Shown: positions 16,536 to 23,973 of the stretch, piece after piece | Numbering within the stretch: the stretch's first letter is position 1 | How the letters are laid out: each line of letters begins with the position of its first letter | Origin: Candidimonas humi | GTDB lineage: Bacteria; Pseudomonadota; Gammaproteobacteria; Burkholderiales; Burkholderiaceae_B | Direction: 5' to 3' | Length of the DNA stretch: 64,000 nucleotides | Assembly (NCBI RefSeq): GCF_019166065.1 | Contig: NZ_JAHTBN010000003.1 | Coordinates: forward strand, 62,001-126,000 | Notes under the pieces: generated by a model | The model's database searches: none | The model's input: only the letters and a program-made list of their open reading frames with translations | Told to the model about the DNA's origin: nothing | Made by a program: the position numbers and the translations under genes

Positions 16536-17120
16536 TCACGAAATGCAGATAGTGAGCTTCGGCCACTTTTCTTTGAATCGCTTTGACTGAACACGCTGCA
16601 TGAACGTGTCGAACGTCACCCTGGACGGATTGTGCCGGACCCGCAACTCGAACAAATCGTCCAGGCCATGGGGCGCCACGACATGCAAAAATTCATCTTC
16701 ATCCAGGAAAACGCCGACACACGTGGCATATTCCGGCCATGTGGCGAGGCCATCTTCCAGGGAACTCAAAGGCGCTACCTGTAAACCGAAGGTATTTGCA
16801 TACCAGTCATGCACCCGGGCCTGATTGGTTACCTCGCAATTGAGGCCCGGAAGCAATCGGTTCAACTGTTGCTGGAGATGCGCATCCAGCTCGAGCGGCG
16901 CATGGGCGTCAAAATATGCGACATCCAGGTCGCCTACTTCGGAAGACTTCTGAAAACCATGCAGGCTGTCCCAGACCAAGGCCCTGACGGCACCGGCCCC
17001 GATACACCATGAGCCCAAGCCCAGCGAGCGCACCGCCACTAGCGCATTCATCAATGGCACAGAGGATCGGACGAGTGCGCACAGTTGCCGTCGATAAGCG
17101 TCTTGCATGTCGGGAATCAT
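16536..17120 (-). CDS. Nucleotidyltransferase-like family protein (DUF925 type)
   Basis: About 194 residues, resembling the DUF925/COG3575 nucleotidyltransferase-fold proteins. The motifs are WCIGAGAVRALVWD and EVGDLDVAYFD; in the latter the Asp pair sits where nucleotidyltransferases bind metal. The central VHDWYANTFG and the C-terminal FEL-R-NP region are also family-like. The frame is open to 17210, but starting at ATG 17120 (or 17108) avoids overlapping the upstream acetyltransferase gene, whose stop is at 17129. The substrate is unknown. With the acetyltransferase gene 8 bp upstream it probably forms a two-gene operon. Confidence 0.75.
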   Translation of the reverse strand: MIPDMQDAYRRQLCALVRSSVPLMNALVAVRSLGLGSWCIGAGAVRALVWDSLHGFQKSSEVGDLDVAYFDAHAPLELDAHLQQQLNRLLPGLNCEVTNQARVHDWYANTFGLQVAPLSSLEDGLATWPEYATCVGVFLDEDEFLHVVAPHGLDDLFELRVRHNPSRVTFDTFMQRVQSKRFKEKWPKLTICIS

Positions 17121-17128
17121 TTGTGTGG

Positions 17129-17653
17129 CTAAGGCTGCAAGCCTTGTTGCTTGATTCGGCCGTTGTCGCCTGGCTTGGTGCGCGATTCCCTGAGATAGTA
17201 AATGTCCCATTCGGATTCATCGATTTTCACGAAGCCGTGCCGCTGGTAAAAGCGGTTCGAATCGCTATCGCGGAGCGCGCCGACCTTGACCGGGATCGAT
17301 CGTGCATCGGCATCGGCGAAGACCGACGCCAGCACAGCCGAACCGATGCCTCTTCCTTGATATGCCGGCACTATATACAGATGCTCGAGCGCCAGGTGAT
17401 CGCCGGTCGTTTTTGCCACGACAAAGCCGACCGATACGCCATTCGCCACAATGAACCTGCAGCATGCCGGGTCGAAAGATGACAGGAAGCGATTCCTTGC
17501 CCGCTGCGGGTCATAGCGGCCTATGCGCTCCAGGCTTTCCCGCATCGCGTCGATACGCATCTGTACCAGTGTTTCGGCATCGCCGTGCGAGGTGCTTGCG
17601 AAAGCCACGTTCAACGGCCTGTTCTTGTCATCCATATATCGACGTTTTGCCAT
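17129..17653 (-). CDS. GNAT-family N-acetyltransferase
   Basis: 174-residue GNAT-fold protein. The acetyl-CoA pyrophosphate-binding motif A is clear in LYIVPAYQGRGIGSAVL (about residues 92-108, Q/RxxGxG/A). A C-terminal FYQRHGFVKID segment matches motif B. It should acetylate a small molecule or a protein amine; the substrate is not inferable. An internal ATG at 17635 is an alternative start; neither has a strong ribosome-binding site. The nucleotidyltransferase-like gene follows after 8 bp. Confidence 0.88.
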   Translation of the reverse strand: MAKRRYMDDKNRPLNVAFASTSHGDAETLVQMRIDAMRESLERIGRYDPQRARNRFLSSFDPACCRFIVANGVSVGFVVAKTTGDHLALEHLYIVPAYQGRGIGSAVLASVFADADARSIPVKVGALRDSDSNRFYQRHGFVKIDESEWDIYYLRESRTKPGDNGRIKQQGLQP

Positions 17654-17751
17654 CAGGGTAGGGAGACTGCGCCGATCCTTGGATTTTCAGCTTCGGAATC
17701 GCGTCAGCTTGTGGCCGGCTCAGTTCGTAACGGTTGCCTCGAGCACGGCAT

Positions 17752-18108
17752 TCAGGCATTGATCCAGGCTCGCGCCTGCTCCAGCTCGTCGACGCGGAAC
17801 GCCTTGACTTCCGCCTTGGTAAAGAACCGCGCCAAATGCATCGACGCGTGAACCCAGCCCGCGTCAGCCACCACGGCGGCGCGCGTGATCTTGCGGGCGA
17901 GGGGCACGCCGAGCGTCAGGTCGGTCCACAAGGCCTTGGGCTCGATGCCGCTGAAATGCTCGATATGTTCGAGCACACGGGTCTTGCCGTTCCGTTCAAG
18001 ATCGTCACGCATGCGCTCGATGGTTGCACGCAATTCGCGGTCGGTAATTTTGCCTTCGACGGATATCTCGACAACCGGCGAATCGGGGGCGGATTGATAC
18101 AGAATCAT
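17752..18108 (-). CDS. SpoIIAA-like (STAS-like) protein
   Basis: 118-residue protein matching the SpoIIAA-like group: the N-terminal VVEISVEGKITDRELRATI block, a central LEHIEHFSGIEPKALW, and the C-terminal KAFRVDELEQARAWI. Such proteins have a CRAL-TRIO/STAS-like fold, and their molecular role in proteobacteria is not settled. ATG 18108 is chosen because AGGGG lies 8-12 bp upstream; the frame extends six codons further. It stands alone, with 98 bp to the downstream end of the acetyltransferase gene start region and 300 bp of sequence without a clear gene on the other side. Confidence 0.8.
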   Translation of the reverse strand: MILYQSAPDSPVVEISVEGKITDRELRATIERMRDDLERNGKTRVLEHIEHFSGIEPKALWTDLTLGVPLARKITRAAVVADAGWVHASMHLARFFTKAEVKAFRVDELEQARAWINA

Positions 18109-18320
18109 TGCGAGACCCCTAATCAAAGAAACGTTGCACGCCCAGGCACGGATGCGCCCGGTGTTCGGCTGCTTTCGTGATTATGGTAACCCTTTCCTTG
18201 TTGGTACCCCTTTCCATGTGCTCCGTCAGGTTACGAGTCTTGCGCTTGGTCATAGTGCCAGCCGGGCCTGGTGGCCTTGGGCATTAGGTATTGGTGTCGC
18301 AGGGTGCGAGACGCTGGCAT

Positions 18321-18363
18321 AGGCCTCGTATTAAGATTAAGAGTAAGGTACGAGAAAGGCCTT
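18321..18363. repeat. Imperfect inverted repeat before the lipoprotein gene
   Basis: AGGCCTCGTA (18321-18330) and TACGAGAAAGGCCT form an inverted repeat with a short bulge, around an AT-rich centre. It lies about 50 bp before the lipoprotein start. It may be a regulatory or terminator element; nothing else was seen in 18127-18410. Confidence 0.35.
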
Positions 18364-18410
18364 GATTGCCCCGCACGTTGGCCCATGCCGTCAGTGGGCG
18401 CCCGAATACC

Positions 18411-18662
18411 ATGAAAATTCTTCGCTTAGTTCTACGACCAGTCCTAGTCGCGGCCGCGTGCGCGGCGATTTCCGCCTGCGCGAATAATCCGCCCCGGCAA
18501 ACTGCGCTGGACTATCAGGCCCGGCCCCTTCCCACAGCACAGGGCGCGAATAGCGCCCTTGGTTCGCCAAGCCAGCGTTTGACCATAAAGGCCGGCGAGG
18601 GGGAAGACTTGTATCTTCCCTGGTTCATCCGGGATGCGCAGGAGTGGGTCAACAGGCGCTAA
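18411..18662 (+). CDS. Small predicted lipoprotein
   Basis: 83 residues. From ATG 18411 the N-terminus has a lysine, a hydrophobic stretch and a lipobox ending ISAC, so a lipidated Cys near residue 22 is predicted, followed by a polar linker (ANNPPRQ). The mature 60 residues have no recognised domain; the C-terminal LYLPWFIRDAQEWV is the only hydrophobic patch. The frame is open 45 bp further upstream, but only this start gives a sensible signal peptide. No good ribosome-binding site is visible. The gene is convergent with higA. Confidence 0.65.
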   Translation: MKILRLVLRPVLVAAACAAISACANNPPRQTALDYQARPLPTAQGANSALGSPSQRLTIKAGEGEDLYLPWFIRDAQEWVNRR

Positions 18663-18713
18663 TCCCGGCCGGATTCGCTTGGTGGCCTGCCGATGGCTTT
18701 CAGTGCACGGACA

Positions 18714-19007
18714 TTAGGTGGTGGCGAACCGGAGCTCGTCGACATTCTGCAAATTGACGTGCTGGCGAGCGATCCACAAGTCGTGCACATCCTGCATGGC
18801 CAGCCAGCTTTCCGGACTGCGCCCGAGCGCCTTGGAAAGGCGCAGCGCCATCTCCGGCGTGACACGAGAAGTGCCGCTGAGTACTCGGCTGAGTGTGGAA
18901 GCGGCTACGCCAAGCGCTTTGGCAAGCTCACGCCCACTGATATTGTTGGGCTCGAGGTAGATCCCGGATATGAATTCGCCTGGATGAGGCGGGTTGTGCA
19001 TGTTCAT
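18714..19007 (-). CDS. higA: HigA-family antitoxin
   Basis: 97-residue XRE-type antitoxin. It opens MNMHNPPHPGEFI, the signature of HigA/VapI antidotes, followed by a helix-turn-helix with ISGRELAKALGVAASTLSRVLSG and VTPEMALRLSKALGRSPESW (residues about 25-70). It neutralises the HigB RNase encoded immediately upstream and normally represses the shared promoter. Its start codon overlaps the higB stop by one base, so the two are co-translated. It is full length for the family and looks functional. Confidence 0.92.
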   Translation of the reverse strand: MNMHNPPHPGEFISGIYLEPNNISGRELAKALGVAASTLSRVLSGTSRVTPEMALRLSKALGRSPESWLAMQDVHDLWIARQHVNLQNVDELRFATT

Positions 19008-19285
19008 CAGTGATAGTCCTCGTAATCCAGCACAAAGGCGTTGCCATCTTCAAATTCAAAAGTGATACGCCAGTTTCCATTGACGGTGATAGACCTGCGC
19101 TTCTTCATGATGCCCTTGAGAGGGTGAAGCCTAAATCCCGAAATGTCCATGTCTTCAATGACCTGAGCAGTATCCAGAGCGGACAATTGGAGACGCAGAC
19201 GTTTAGCGTGGCTCGCCTGAACGCCGGAAGCATTCCCGATCTCAAACAAACGGCGAAGGCCTTTGTGTCGGAAGCTTTTGATCAT
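19007..19285 (-). CDS. higB: HigB-family toxin (RelE/ParE superfamily)
   Basis: 92-residue ribosome-dependent mRNA interferase-type toxin. It opens MIKSFRHKGLRRLFE and ends FEDGNAFVLDYEDYH, both conserved ends of HigB proteins; MKKRRSITVNGNWRITFEF covers the catalytic strand region. The toxin-first order is usual for higBA. A TACAAT box (19292-19297, minus strand) lies only 6 bp before the ATG. If that is the promoter, the mRNA would be leaderless or nearly so. TCGTG/CACGA arms just upstream of that box could be a HigA operator. Confidence 0.92.
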   Translation of the reverse strand: MIKSFRHKGLRRLFEIGNASGVQASHAKRLRLQLSALDTAQVIEDMDISGFRLHPLKGIMKKRRSITVNGNWRITFEFEDGNAFVLDYEDYH

Positions 19286-19395
19286 GCTTCTATTGTATCG
19301 TGTTGCGCATCACGAATCGATAGCAATTGGATGGTGACCGCTTTCGGCTGTTCATGTTCTTAGTGCAGACACACCGTCTGAATCATCAAGCGGAT

Positions 19396-19668
19396 TCAAG
19401 CGCGTGCAATCTCTATATGCAATCCGGCTGCGGCGGCCATATTCACCAGCGCATCAAGGCCAAACACATTGATTTTGCCGTGCATCAGATCAGAGACGCG
19501 GGGCTGGGTCACGCCGAGCAGCTTGGCGGCTTCGGCTTGGCTCATCTTGACGTGGGTTATGTGATGCTTCAGCGCTGTCATGAGGATTGAACGAAGCTTC
19601 ATGTTTTCAGCTTCTTCCGGAGTGTCCTCGATGGCGTCCCAGATATTGGCAAACCGTTGGCTGTTCAT
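19396..19668 (-). CDS. Second XRE-type antitoxin (partner of a truncated toxin)
   Basis: 90-residue helix-turn-helix protein of the antitoxin group that pairs with Gp49-like toxins. The helix-turn-helix is MSQAEAAKLLGVTQPRVSDL (about residues 42-61), followed by GKINVFGLDALVNMAAAAG. ATG 19668 is chosen because it overlaps the stop of the toxin remnant (ATGA), the standard arrangement. The frame continues upstream to 19920, but that part has no homology to antitoxins and crosses the tRNA terminator. With its toxin gone it may be an orphan regulator, or an antidote against a related toxin elsewhere. Confidence 0.85.
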   Translation of the reverse strand: MNSQRFANIWDAIEDTPEEAENMKLRSILMTALKHHITHVKMSQAEAAKLLGVTQPRVSDLMHGKINVFGLDALVNMAAAAGLHIEIARA

Positions 19669-19796
19669 TTGCTTTGCTCCTGCAACAGATCCCGATAACG
19701 TTTCGAGGCCAAGTCTATATCTGCTTGGCTGTTTTTTATGTTTTTTCTGAAGGCGGTAGGCCGCGCCGGGAACTCGACCGGTTTGATGAAGGGCAT
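19665..19796 (-). pseudogene. 3' remnant of a Gp49-like (HigB2/RelE-superfamily) toxin gene
   Basis: A 43-codon frame ends in TGA overlapping the antitoxin ATG. Its last half, AFRKNIKNSQADIDLASKRY followed by RDLLQEQSK, aligns with the C-terminus of Gp49-like toxins (AFQKK...ADIDLAKKRYRxLL pattern). The first half does not, and the roughly 60 residues carrying the toxin core are absent. Two palindromes (19804-19822 and 19840-19861) and then the tRNA terminator occupy the place where the rest should be. The toxin is therefore almost certainly inactive. Confidence 0.75.
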
Positions 19797-19803
19797 GAGC
19801 GAT

Positions 19804-19861
19804 ATATACAATATTTGTATATTGCTGCATGCGCCACGCGATGTGCATGTCCATGCACATC
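19804..19861. promoter_or_regulatory. Two palindromes upstream of the toxin remnant
   Basis: ATATACAA/TTGTATAT with a 3-nt spacer (19804-19822) and GATGTGCATG/CATGCACATC with a 2-nt spacer (19840-19861) lie between the tRNA terminator and the toxin remnant. The first looks like an XRE antitoxin operator and could include the promoter of the antitoxin gene. The second may be an operator or recombination junction. Function is inferred only from symmetry and position. Confidence 0.5.
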
Positions 19862-19884
19862 AATGTGTAGAAGATAATCGGAAC

Positions 19885-19916
19885 AAAAAAAGCACTCACA
19901 TGACGTAAGTGCTTTT
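19885..19916 (-). terminator. Intrinsic terminator of the tRNA operon
   Basis: On the minus strand AAAAGCACT and AGTGCTTTT form a perfect 9-bp stem with an 11-nt loop, followed by three further T residues (seven T in a row in all). It sits about 15 bp past the 3' end of tRNA-Asp, a textbook rho-independent terminator. Confidence 0.85.
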
Positions 19917-19929
19917 CCATTGAATTCTT

Positions 19930-20006
19930 TGGCGGAGCGGACGGGACTCGAACCCGCGACCCCCGGCGTGACAGGCCGGTATTCTAACCAACTGAACTAC
20001 CGCTCC
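19930..20006 (-). tRNA. tRNA-Asp (GTC)
   Basis: A 77-nt gene with encoded CCA. The acceptor stem is GGAGCGG/CCGCTCC. The anticodon arm reads CCTGTCACG with anticodon GTC, and the T-arm is GCGGG-TTCGAGT-CCCGT. It is the last of three tandem tRNAs and is followed by an intrinsic terminator at 19885-19916. Confidence 0.97.
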
Positions 20007-20044
20007 GCAGCGGCGTATGCTTTCGGTCTCAGCCTATGAGAAGC

Positions 20045-20120
20045 TGGCGTCCCCTAGGGGATTCGAACCCCTGTACTCACCGTGAAAGGGTGATGTCCTA
20101 GGCCTCTAGACGAAGGGGAC
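20045..20120 (-). tRNA. tRNA-Glu (TTC)
   Basis: A 76-nt gene with encoded CCA. The acceptor stem is GTCCCCT/AGGGGAC. The anticodon arm reads CCCTTTCACGG with anticodon TTC, and the T-arm is AGGGG-TTCGAAT-CCCCT. It is the middle gene of the Ala-Glu-Asp array. Its 3' end is echoed, inverted, at 20408-20438. Confidence 0.97.
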
Positions 20121-20188
20121 AGGACGGAAAACTGCGAGCCACATCGGCGTTGTTACAACTAATGCGGCTTCTTCGGCAGACTGGCGAT

Positions 20189-20264
<76 letters not shown>

Positions 20265-20407
20265 GATATCGGTGCGTCTAGCGAAGAAACGAGATTATGC
20301 ACGAAACTTTTCCGGAGAGCAAATCGAGGGCGTCGCGATCCGGTTGTCTCGGCTTGGGTGCTGGTGACCGGCGTCATGGCTGCGTCTGCAGGCTGAATCC
20401 AGCCAGA

Positions 20408-20438
20408 TACAGGGGGTCGAATCCCCTAGGGGACGCCA
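20408..20438 (+). repeat. Inverted relic of the tRNA-Glu 3' end
   Basis: A 31-nt stretch matches the T-arm, acceptor 3' strand and CCA of the neighbouring tRNA-Glu with one mismatch (GGGGG for GGGGT). It is on the plus strand, whereas the intact gene is on the minus strand. No 5' half is present, so it is not a tRNA gene. Confidence 0.85.
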
Positions 20439-20485
20439 CCGCTACGCCCATGCGGGCCGAGGCTGTAACAGGGGCAAGTGTCACT

Positions 20486-20561
20486 CCGTGGGGGTGGCTT
20501 GGTTGCTTTGGAATACCGGCCTGTCACGCCGGGGGTCGCAGGTTCGAGCCCCGTCACTGGA
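20486..20561 (+). pseudogene. Degenerate tRNA-Asp-like sequence, inverted relative to the intact gene
   Basis: Bases 20511-20555 match the anticodon arm, variable loop and T-arm of tRNA-Asp with 2 mismatches in 45, including anticodon GTC. Upstream similarity covers the D-arm more weakly. The acceptor strands TCCGTGG and CACTGGA pair poorly, one T-stem pair is A-C, and no CCA follows. It ends 9 bp before the stop of the hydrolase gene. The 305-bp gap 20265-20569 holds only this, the tRNA-Glu relic and unassigned sequence. Confidence 0.75.
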
Positions 20562-20569
20562 ATCGTTCT

Positions 20570-21271
20570 TCAGGCATTGCCCTCAAGAGCACAGCGGATG
20601 AGCAGTTCGGCGACGGCGCCTGGGGCCTCGCGCATGGCATTGTGGGCGGTGGGGATGTCGTGGACGCGCCAGCCTGGGTCGGCCTGGAGACGGGCGCGGA
20701 GCCCGGTGAAGGGGGTGTCGTCTTCCCATCCGGAGCAGTAAATGAAGTCGCGCCGAGGCACACGGTCGACGGCGCCGGTGAGCCGGATCTTTTGCACGAG
20801 GGAGGCGAGGGGGTGGGGACGGCGGCGGGGGTCGCCACCGTGCGGGGCGCGGAAGGGGGGACGGACGGCGTAGCCGGTATCTGCCGCACCTTCGACGAAT
20901 AAGCGCCGGTAGTTCTCGGTGGTCAGGGACCAGCACGACTCGCCATCTCGCGGAACGTAGGCGTCCAGGTGGATGAGGTGCGAAACGCGGCCGCCGGCGC
21001 GGTCGGCGGCGGCGGCGGAGATCACCATTCCGCCGTAGCTGTGGCCGACCAGTGTCGCGTCCGTGATCCGGGCGCGATCCAGGACGCTTACGACGTCGGC
21101 GGCGTGAGTATCGAGGTTGGCGCTCGCCACCGTCGCGTCGTCATCATCGGGCCGCAGTCCGGTCAATGTCAGGGCGTGCACGGTATGCCCGGCGCGCTCC
21201 AGCAGCGGGGTTACCGCCTCGAATGCCCAGGAACCGTGCCACGCACCGGGCACGAGCACAAATGTGGCCAT
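20570..21271 (-). CDS. Alpha/beta hydrolase (EstC/salicylate-esterase-like)
   Basis: 233-residue alpha/beta-hydrolase. It opens MATFVLVPGAWHGSWAFE with the oxyanion-hole HG. The nucleophile elbow is GHSYGG (Ser78), and the catalytic His is in PTAHNAM (His210). The protein resembles small esterases common in actinobacteria, and its local base composition (long CGG/GCG runs) differs somewhat from neighbours, suggesting transfer. The start has a good AAGGAGAT. It is divergent from an AraC-type regulator gene 86 bp away, which likely controls it. The substrate is unknown. Confidence 0.88.
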   Translation of the reverse strand: MATFVLVPGAWHGSWAFEAVTPLLERAGHTVHALTLTGLRPDDDDATVASANLDTHAADVVSVLDRARITDATLVGHSYGGMVISAAAADRAGGRVSHLIHLDAYVPRDGESCWSLTTENYRRLFVEGAADTGYAVRPPFRAPHGGDPRRRPHPLASLVQKIRLTGAVDRVPRRDFIYCSGWEDDTPFTGLRARLQADPGWRVHDIPTAHNAMREAPGAVAELLIRCALEGNA

Positions 21272-21357
21272 GGAAATCTCCTTGTTGGATAACGATGCAG
21301 GATGGCTCCATTTTCACTGTGCCACGGTATAGCTTGCTACTGATAAACTGCCTCTTT

Positions 21358-22173
21358 ATGCCCATTGGCCGCCAAATGCCCAATCCCGCTGTCGTTACGT
21401 CGCAGGTATGGTCATCGGGCGGGCGGCACCTGTGGCCATCGGGCGGCTCCAGTTCGGCGCAGTCGCACGAGCGCGGGCATCTGGTGTATGCGGCCACCGG
21501 CCTCTTGACGGTTCATTCCGGCCGCGGCACTTCGGTCGTTCCGGCCAACAGGGTCGCATGGACTCCCGCCGGAAGCCCGCACTGGCACCGCGCCCACGGC
21601 GAGACGGACATGCGGATCGTTTTTCTTCCGCCGTTCCTGGCCGGGCGCATGCCGGGCCGGCCGGCGGTGTTCCTGGCTACCGGCCTTGCGCGCGAAGTCC
21701 TGCTCGCCCTGACCGGGCCGAGCAATTATGACGGCGCCGTGCCGGGCTATGACGCTCCCGCCCGCGCCCGGCTGCTCCGGGTCCTGGTCGACGAGCTCCA
21801 GGAAATACAAGAGCAGCCGCTATACCTGCCGCAGCCCCGGGACAAGCGCTTGCGGGCCATTGCGCGGGCCATGTCCGGAAAACTGGAAGACAATGCCTCG
21901 ATGGCTGATCTCGGGAAGGCGGTCGGCGCCAGTTCCCGGACCCTCAGCCGGCTGCTGCGCAACGAGCTCGGCATGAGTTTTTATGAATGGCGCACCCATC
22001 TGCGCATCTGCCACGCGCTCGTGTTCCTGGCGGAGGGCCGCGACGTCACCCAGACCGCCTACGCCTGCGGATGGGCCAATCCCAGCGGCTTCATCACTGC
22101 TTTCACGAACATAATCGGCAGCACTCCGGGCCGCTACCAGGCCGGTCTTCAAGGTACAGCGCACAGCCACTGA
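21358..22173 (+). CDS. AraC-family transcriptional regulator
   Basis: 271 residues. The N-terminal half is a cupin-like sensor (about 20-115, SHERGHLVYAATGLLTV and VPANRVAWTPAGSPHWH). The C-terminal half is a double helix-turn-helix, with SMADLGKAVGASSRTLSRLL and then AYACGWANPSGFITAFTNII with GSTPGRYQ, the AraC signature. ATG 21358 is chosen because upstream codons run antisense into the hydrolase gene; ATG 21376 is an alternative. Divergent arrangement with the hydrolase gene suggests local control from the 86-bp intergenic region. The effector is unknown. Confidence 0.9.
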   Translation: MPIGRQMPNPAVVTSQVWSSGGRHLWPSGGSSSAQSHERGHLVYAATGLLTVHSGRGTSVVPANRVAWTPAGSPHWHRAHGETDMRIVFLPPFLAGRMPGRPAVFLATGLAREVLLALTGPSNYDGAVPGYDAPARARLLRVLVDELQEIQEQPLYLPQPRDKRLRAIARAMSGKLEDNASMADLGKAVGASSRTLSRLLRNELGMSFYEWRTHLRICHALVFLAEGRDVTQTAYACGWANPSGFITAFTNIIGSTPGRYQAGLQGTAHSH

Positions 22174-22326
22174 GTCTTCGAGGGCGCAAGGAAGGGCGCT
22201 GTGCCATCGCCGCCTGGGGAAGCCGGCGCTTCGCCTTTCCAAGGCTGCGGGCGCAACCTCGAAAGCAAGAGCAGCCGTGCAGGATGCCCACGACTCATGG
22301 CTGCGTCTATATCGCCCGCCGCGGCC

Positions 22327-23970
22327 TCATTCGTCTTCGGTCACGCTGCTTTCGGGGCCGCCGGGCCGGTATTTCCGCAGCGCCAGGCCGAGCAGCAACA
22401 GCAGGCCGGTCCAGATGAGCACGGGGACGTTGCCCCAGCGGACGTAGGGTGTCAGGCCGGTGGTGCCTTGCACTTCTACGTCCAGTATGCCCTTGCGCAG
22501 GGGAGGCAGGGCGGCGCCGACCGAGCCGTCGGGGGCGATGGCGGCGGTGGTGCCGGTGTTGGTGGCGGCGAGCATGGGCCTGGCGGTTTCCAGGGCGCGC
22601 ATGCGCGCGATCTGCAGGTGCTGGCGCAGGGCCCAGGAATTGCCGAACCAGCCGAGGTTGCTCATGTTGACCAGGATGTTGGCGCCGGGGCCGTGCAGTT
22701 CGCTGTCGCGCACGGACTGGATGATTTCTTCGCCGAACAGGTCTTCGTAGCAGATGTCGGGGGCAATGTTCTGGCCGTCGATCACGAACAAGGGCTGGCG
22801 CGGCGCGCCGCGGTCGAAGTCGCCCAGCGGGATCTGCAGCAGGTCGATGAACCAGTGGAAGCCGGTGGGCACGAATTCGCCGAAAGGCACCAGGTGGTGC
22901 TTGTCGTAGTGCATGCGCAGGGCCCCCGCGCCCAGCGCGGACAGCGGCGTGTAGCGGTCGATGACGATGGCGCTGTTGGTGTAGCGGTCGCGGCCGGCCA
23001 GGTTCTTGTGCAGGGGAATGCCCATGAGAATGTCGGCGCCGCGGGCGCGGGCGATCTCCAGCCATTGTTCCCAGACCTGCGGGGCGATGCGGTCCTGGAA
23101 CACCGGCATGACGGTCTCGGGCAGCACGATGAGATCGGGTTCGCCGTCGCCGGCCTTGGGCGGCAGGGCGGCGAGCCGCAAGTAGGTCTCGATGCCCTGG
23201 TTCATGAGCTCGGGGTCGAATTTCTCGGACTGCGGCACGGCGCCCTGCACCAGGCGGACGATCATGGGCTGGCCGTGCGGCTTGAACCATACGACGTGGC
23301 CGAGCAGGATGCCGGCCAGGCCGATGACGATGGCGGCCGCCAGGGCGACGGCGGCCGAGGCGTCGTTGTCGCCGTTGCGGGCCCGGGCCATGAGGGCGAT
23401 GGCGCCGGATGCGAAGGCCGACAGCCATGCCACGCCGTACACGCCGACCACGGGCGCCCAGCTCGCCAGCACGCCTTCGACGTGCGCGTAGCCGATGTTG
23501 AGCCAGGGAAAGCCGGTGAACAGCGTGCCGCGCAGCCATTCGGTGGCGGCCCAGGCCGAGGCCCAGACGGCGGCGATCAGCAGTTGCCAGCGGAAGTCGG
23601 CATGGCCGTGCAGGTGCCGTCCCGACAGCCAGCGCGATACGGCCGCCGCCAGCGCAGTAAAGAGGGACAGGCCGGCGGCCAGCAGCAGCACGGCGGCGGC
23701 GGCCAGCACCGCGGCCAGGCCGCCGTAGCTGTGCATGCTGATGTACAGCCAGTACAGCCCGACCGAGAAGTCGGCCAGGCCGAACCAGAAGCCGGCGGCC
23801 GCGGCGCGGCGCGGCGAACTGCTGCCGAAGGCCATGGCCGCCAGTACGGCAAGGGCGAAGATCTGGACGAAGGGCAGGCACCAGGCGGGCAGGGGCCCGG
23901 GGGCGAACGACAGGGCGTGCACGGCGCCCAGCAATAGCAAGCCCAGGATGCGCGGCAGGCAGGATTTCAA
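22327..23970 (-). CDS. lnt: Apolipoprotein N-acyltransferase Lnt
   Basis: Inner-membrane enzyme that adds the third acyl chain to the N-terminal Cys of lipoproteins. It has 547 residues: about seven N-terminal helices, then a nitrilase-like periplasmic domain. The catalytic triad is recognisable: Glu in VLPETVMP, Lys in YDKHHLVPFGEF, Cys in PDICYEDLFGEE. A final helix lies near the C-terminus. Its start lies 3 bp beyond the corC stop, so the genes are co-transcribed in the order phoH-ybeY-corC-lnt, a layout conserved in proteobacteria. Confidence 0.96.
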   Translation of the reverse strand: MKSCLPRILGLLLLGAVHALSFAPGPLPAWCLPFVQIFALAVLAAMAFGSSSPRRAAAAGFWFGLADFSVGLYWLYISMHSYGGLAAVLAAAAVLLLAAGLSLFTALAAAVSRWLSGRHLHGHADFRWQLLIAAVWASAWAATEWLRGTLFTGFPWLNIGYAHVEGVLASWAPVVGVYGVAWLSAFASGAIALMARARNGDNDASAAVALAAAIVIGLAGILLGHVVWFKPHGQPMIVRLVQGAVPQSEKFDPELMNQGIETYLRLAALPPKAGDGEPDLIVLPETVMPVFQDRIAPQVWEQWLEIARARGADILMGIPLHKNLAGRDRYTNSAIVIDRYTPLSALGAGALRMHYDKHHLVPFGEFVPTGFHWFIDLLQIPLGDFDRGAPRQPLFVIDGQNIAPDICYEDLFGEEIIQSVRDSELHGPGANILVNMSNLGWFGNSWALRQHLQIARMRALETARPMLAATNTGTTAAIAPDGSVGAALPPLRKGILDVEVQGTTGLTPYVRWGNVPVLIWTGLLLLLGLALRKYRPGGPESSVTEDE

Positions 23971-23973
23971 GGC

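Noticed and set aside
20486-20561. Functional second tRNA-Asp
   Set aside because: The acceptor stem pairs poorly, a T-stem pair is broken and CCA is missing.
20297-20902. 201-codon plus-strand frame over the tRNA relics
   Set aside because: It crosses the degenerate tRNA pieces and the hydrolase gene in antisense; no homology or ribosome site.
22201-23937. 578-codon plus-strand open frame
   Set aside because: Antisense shadow of lnt.
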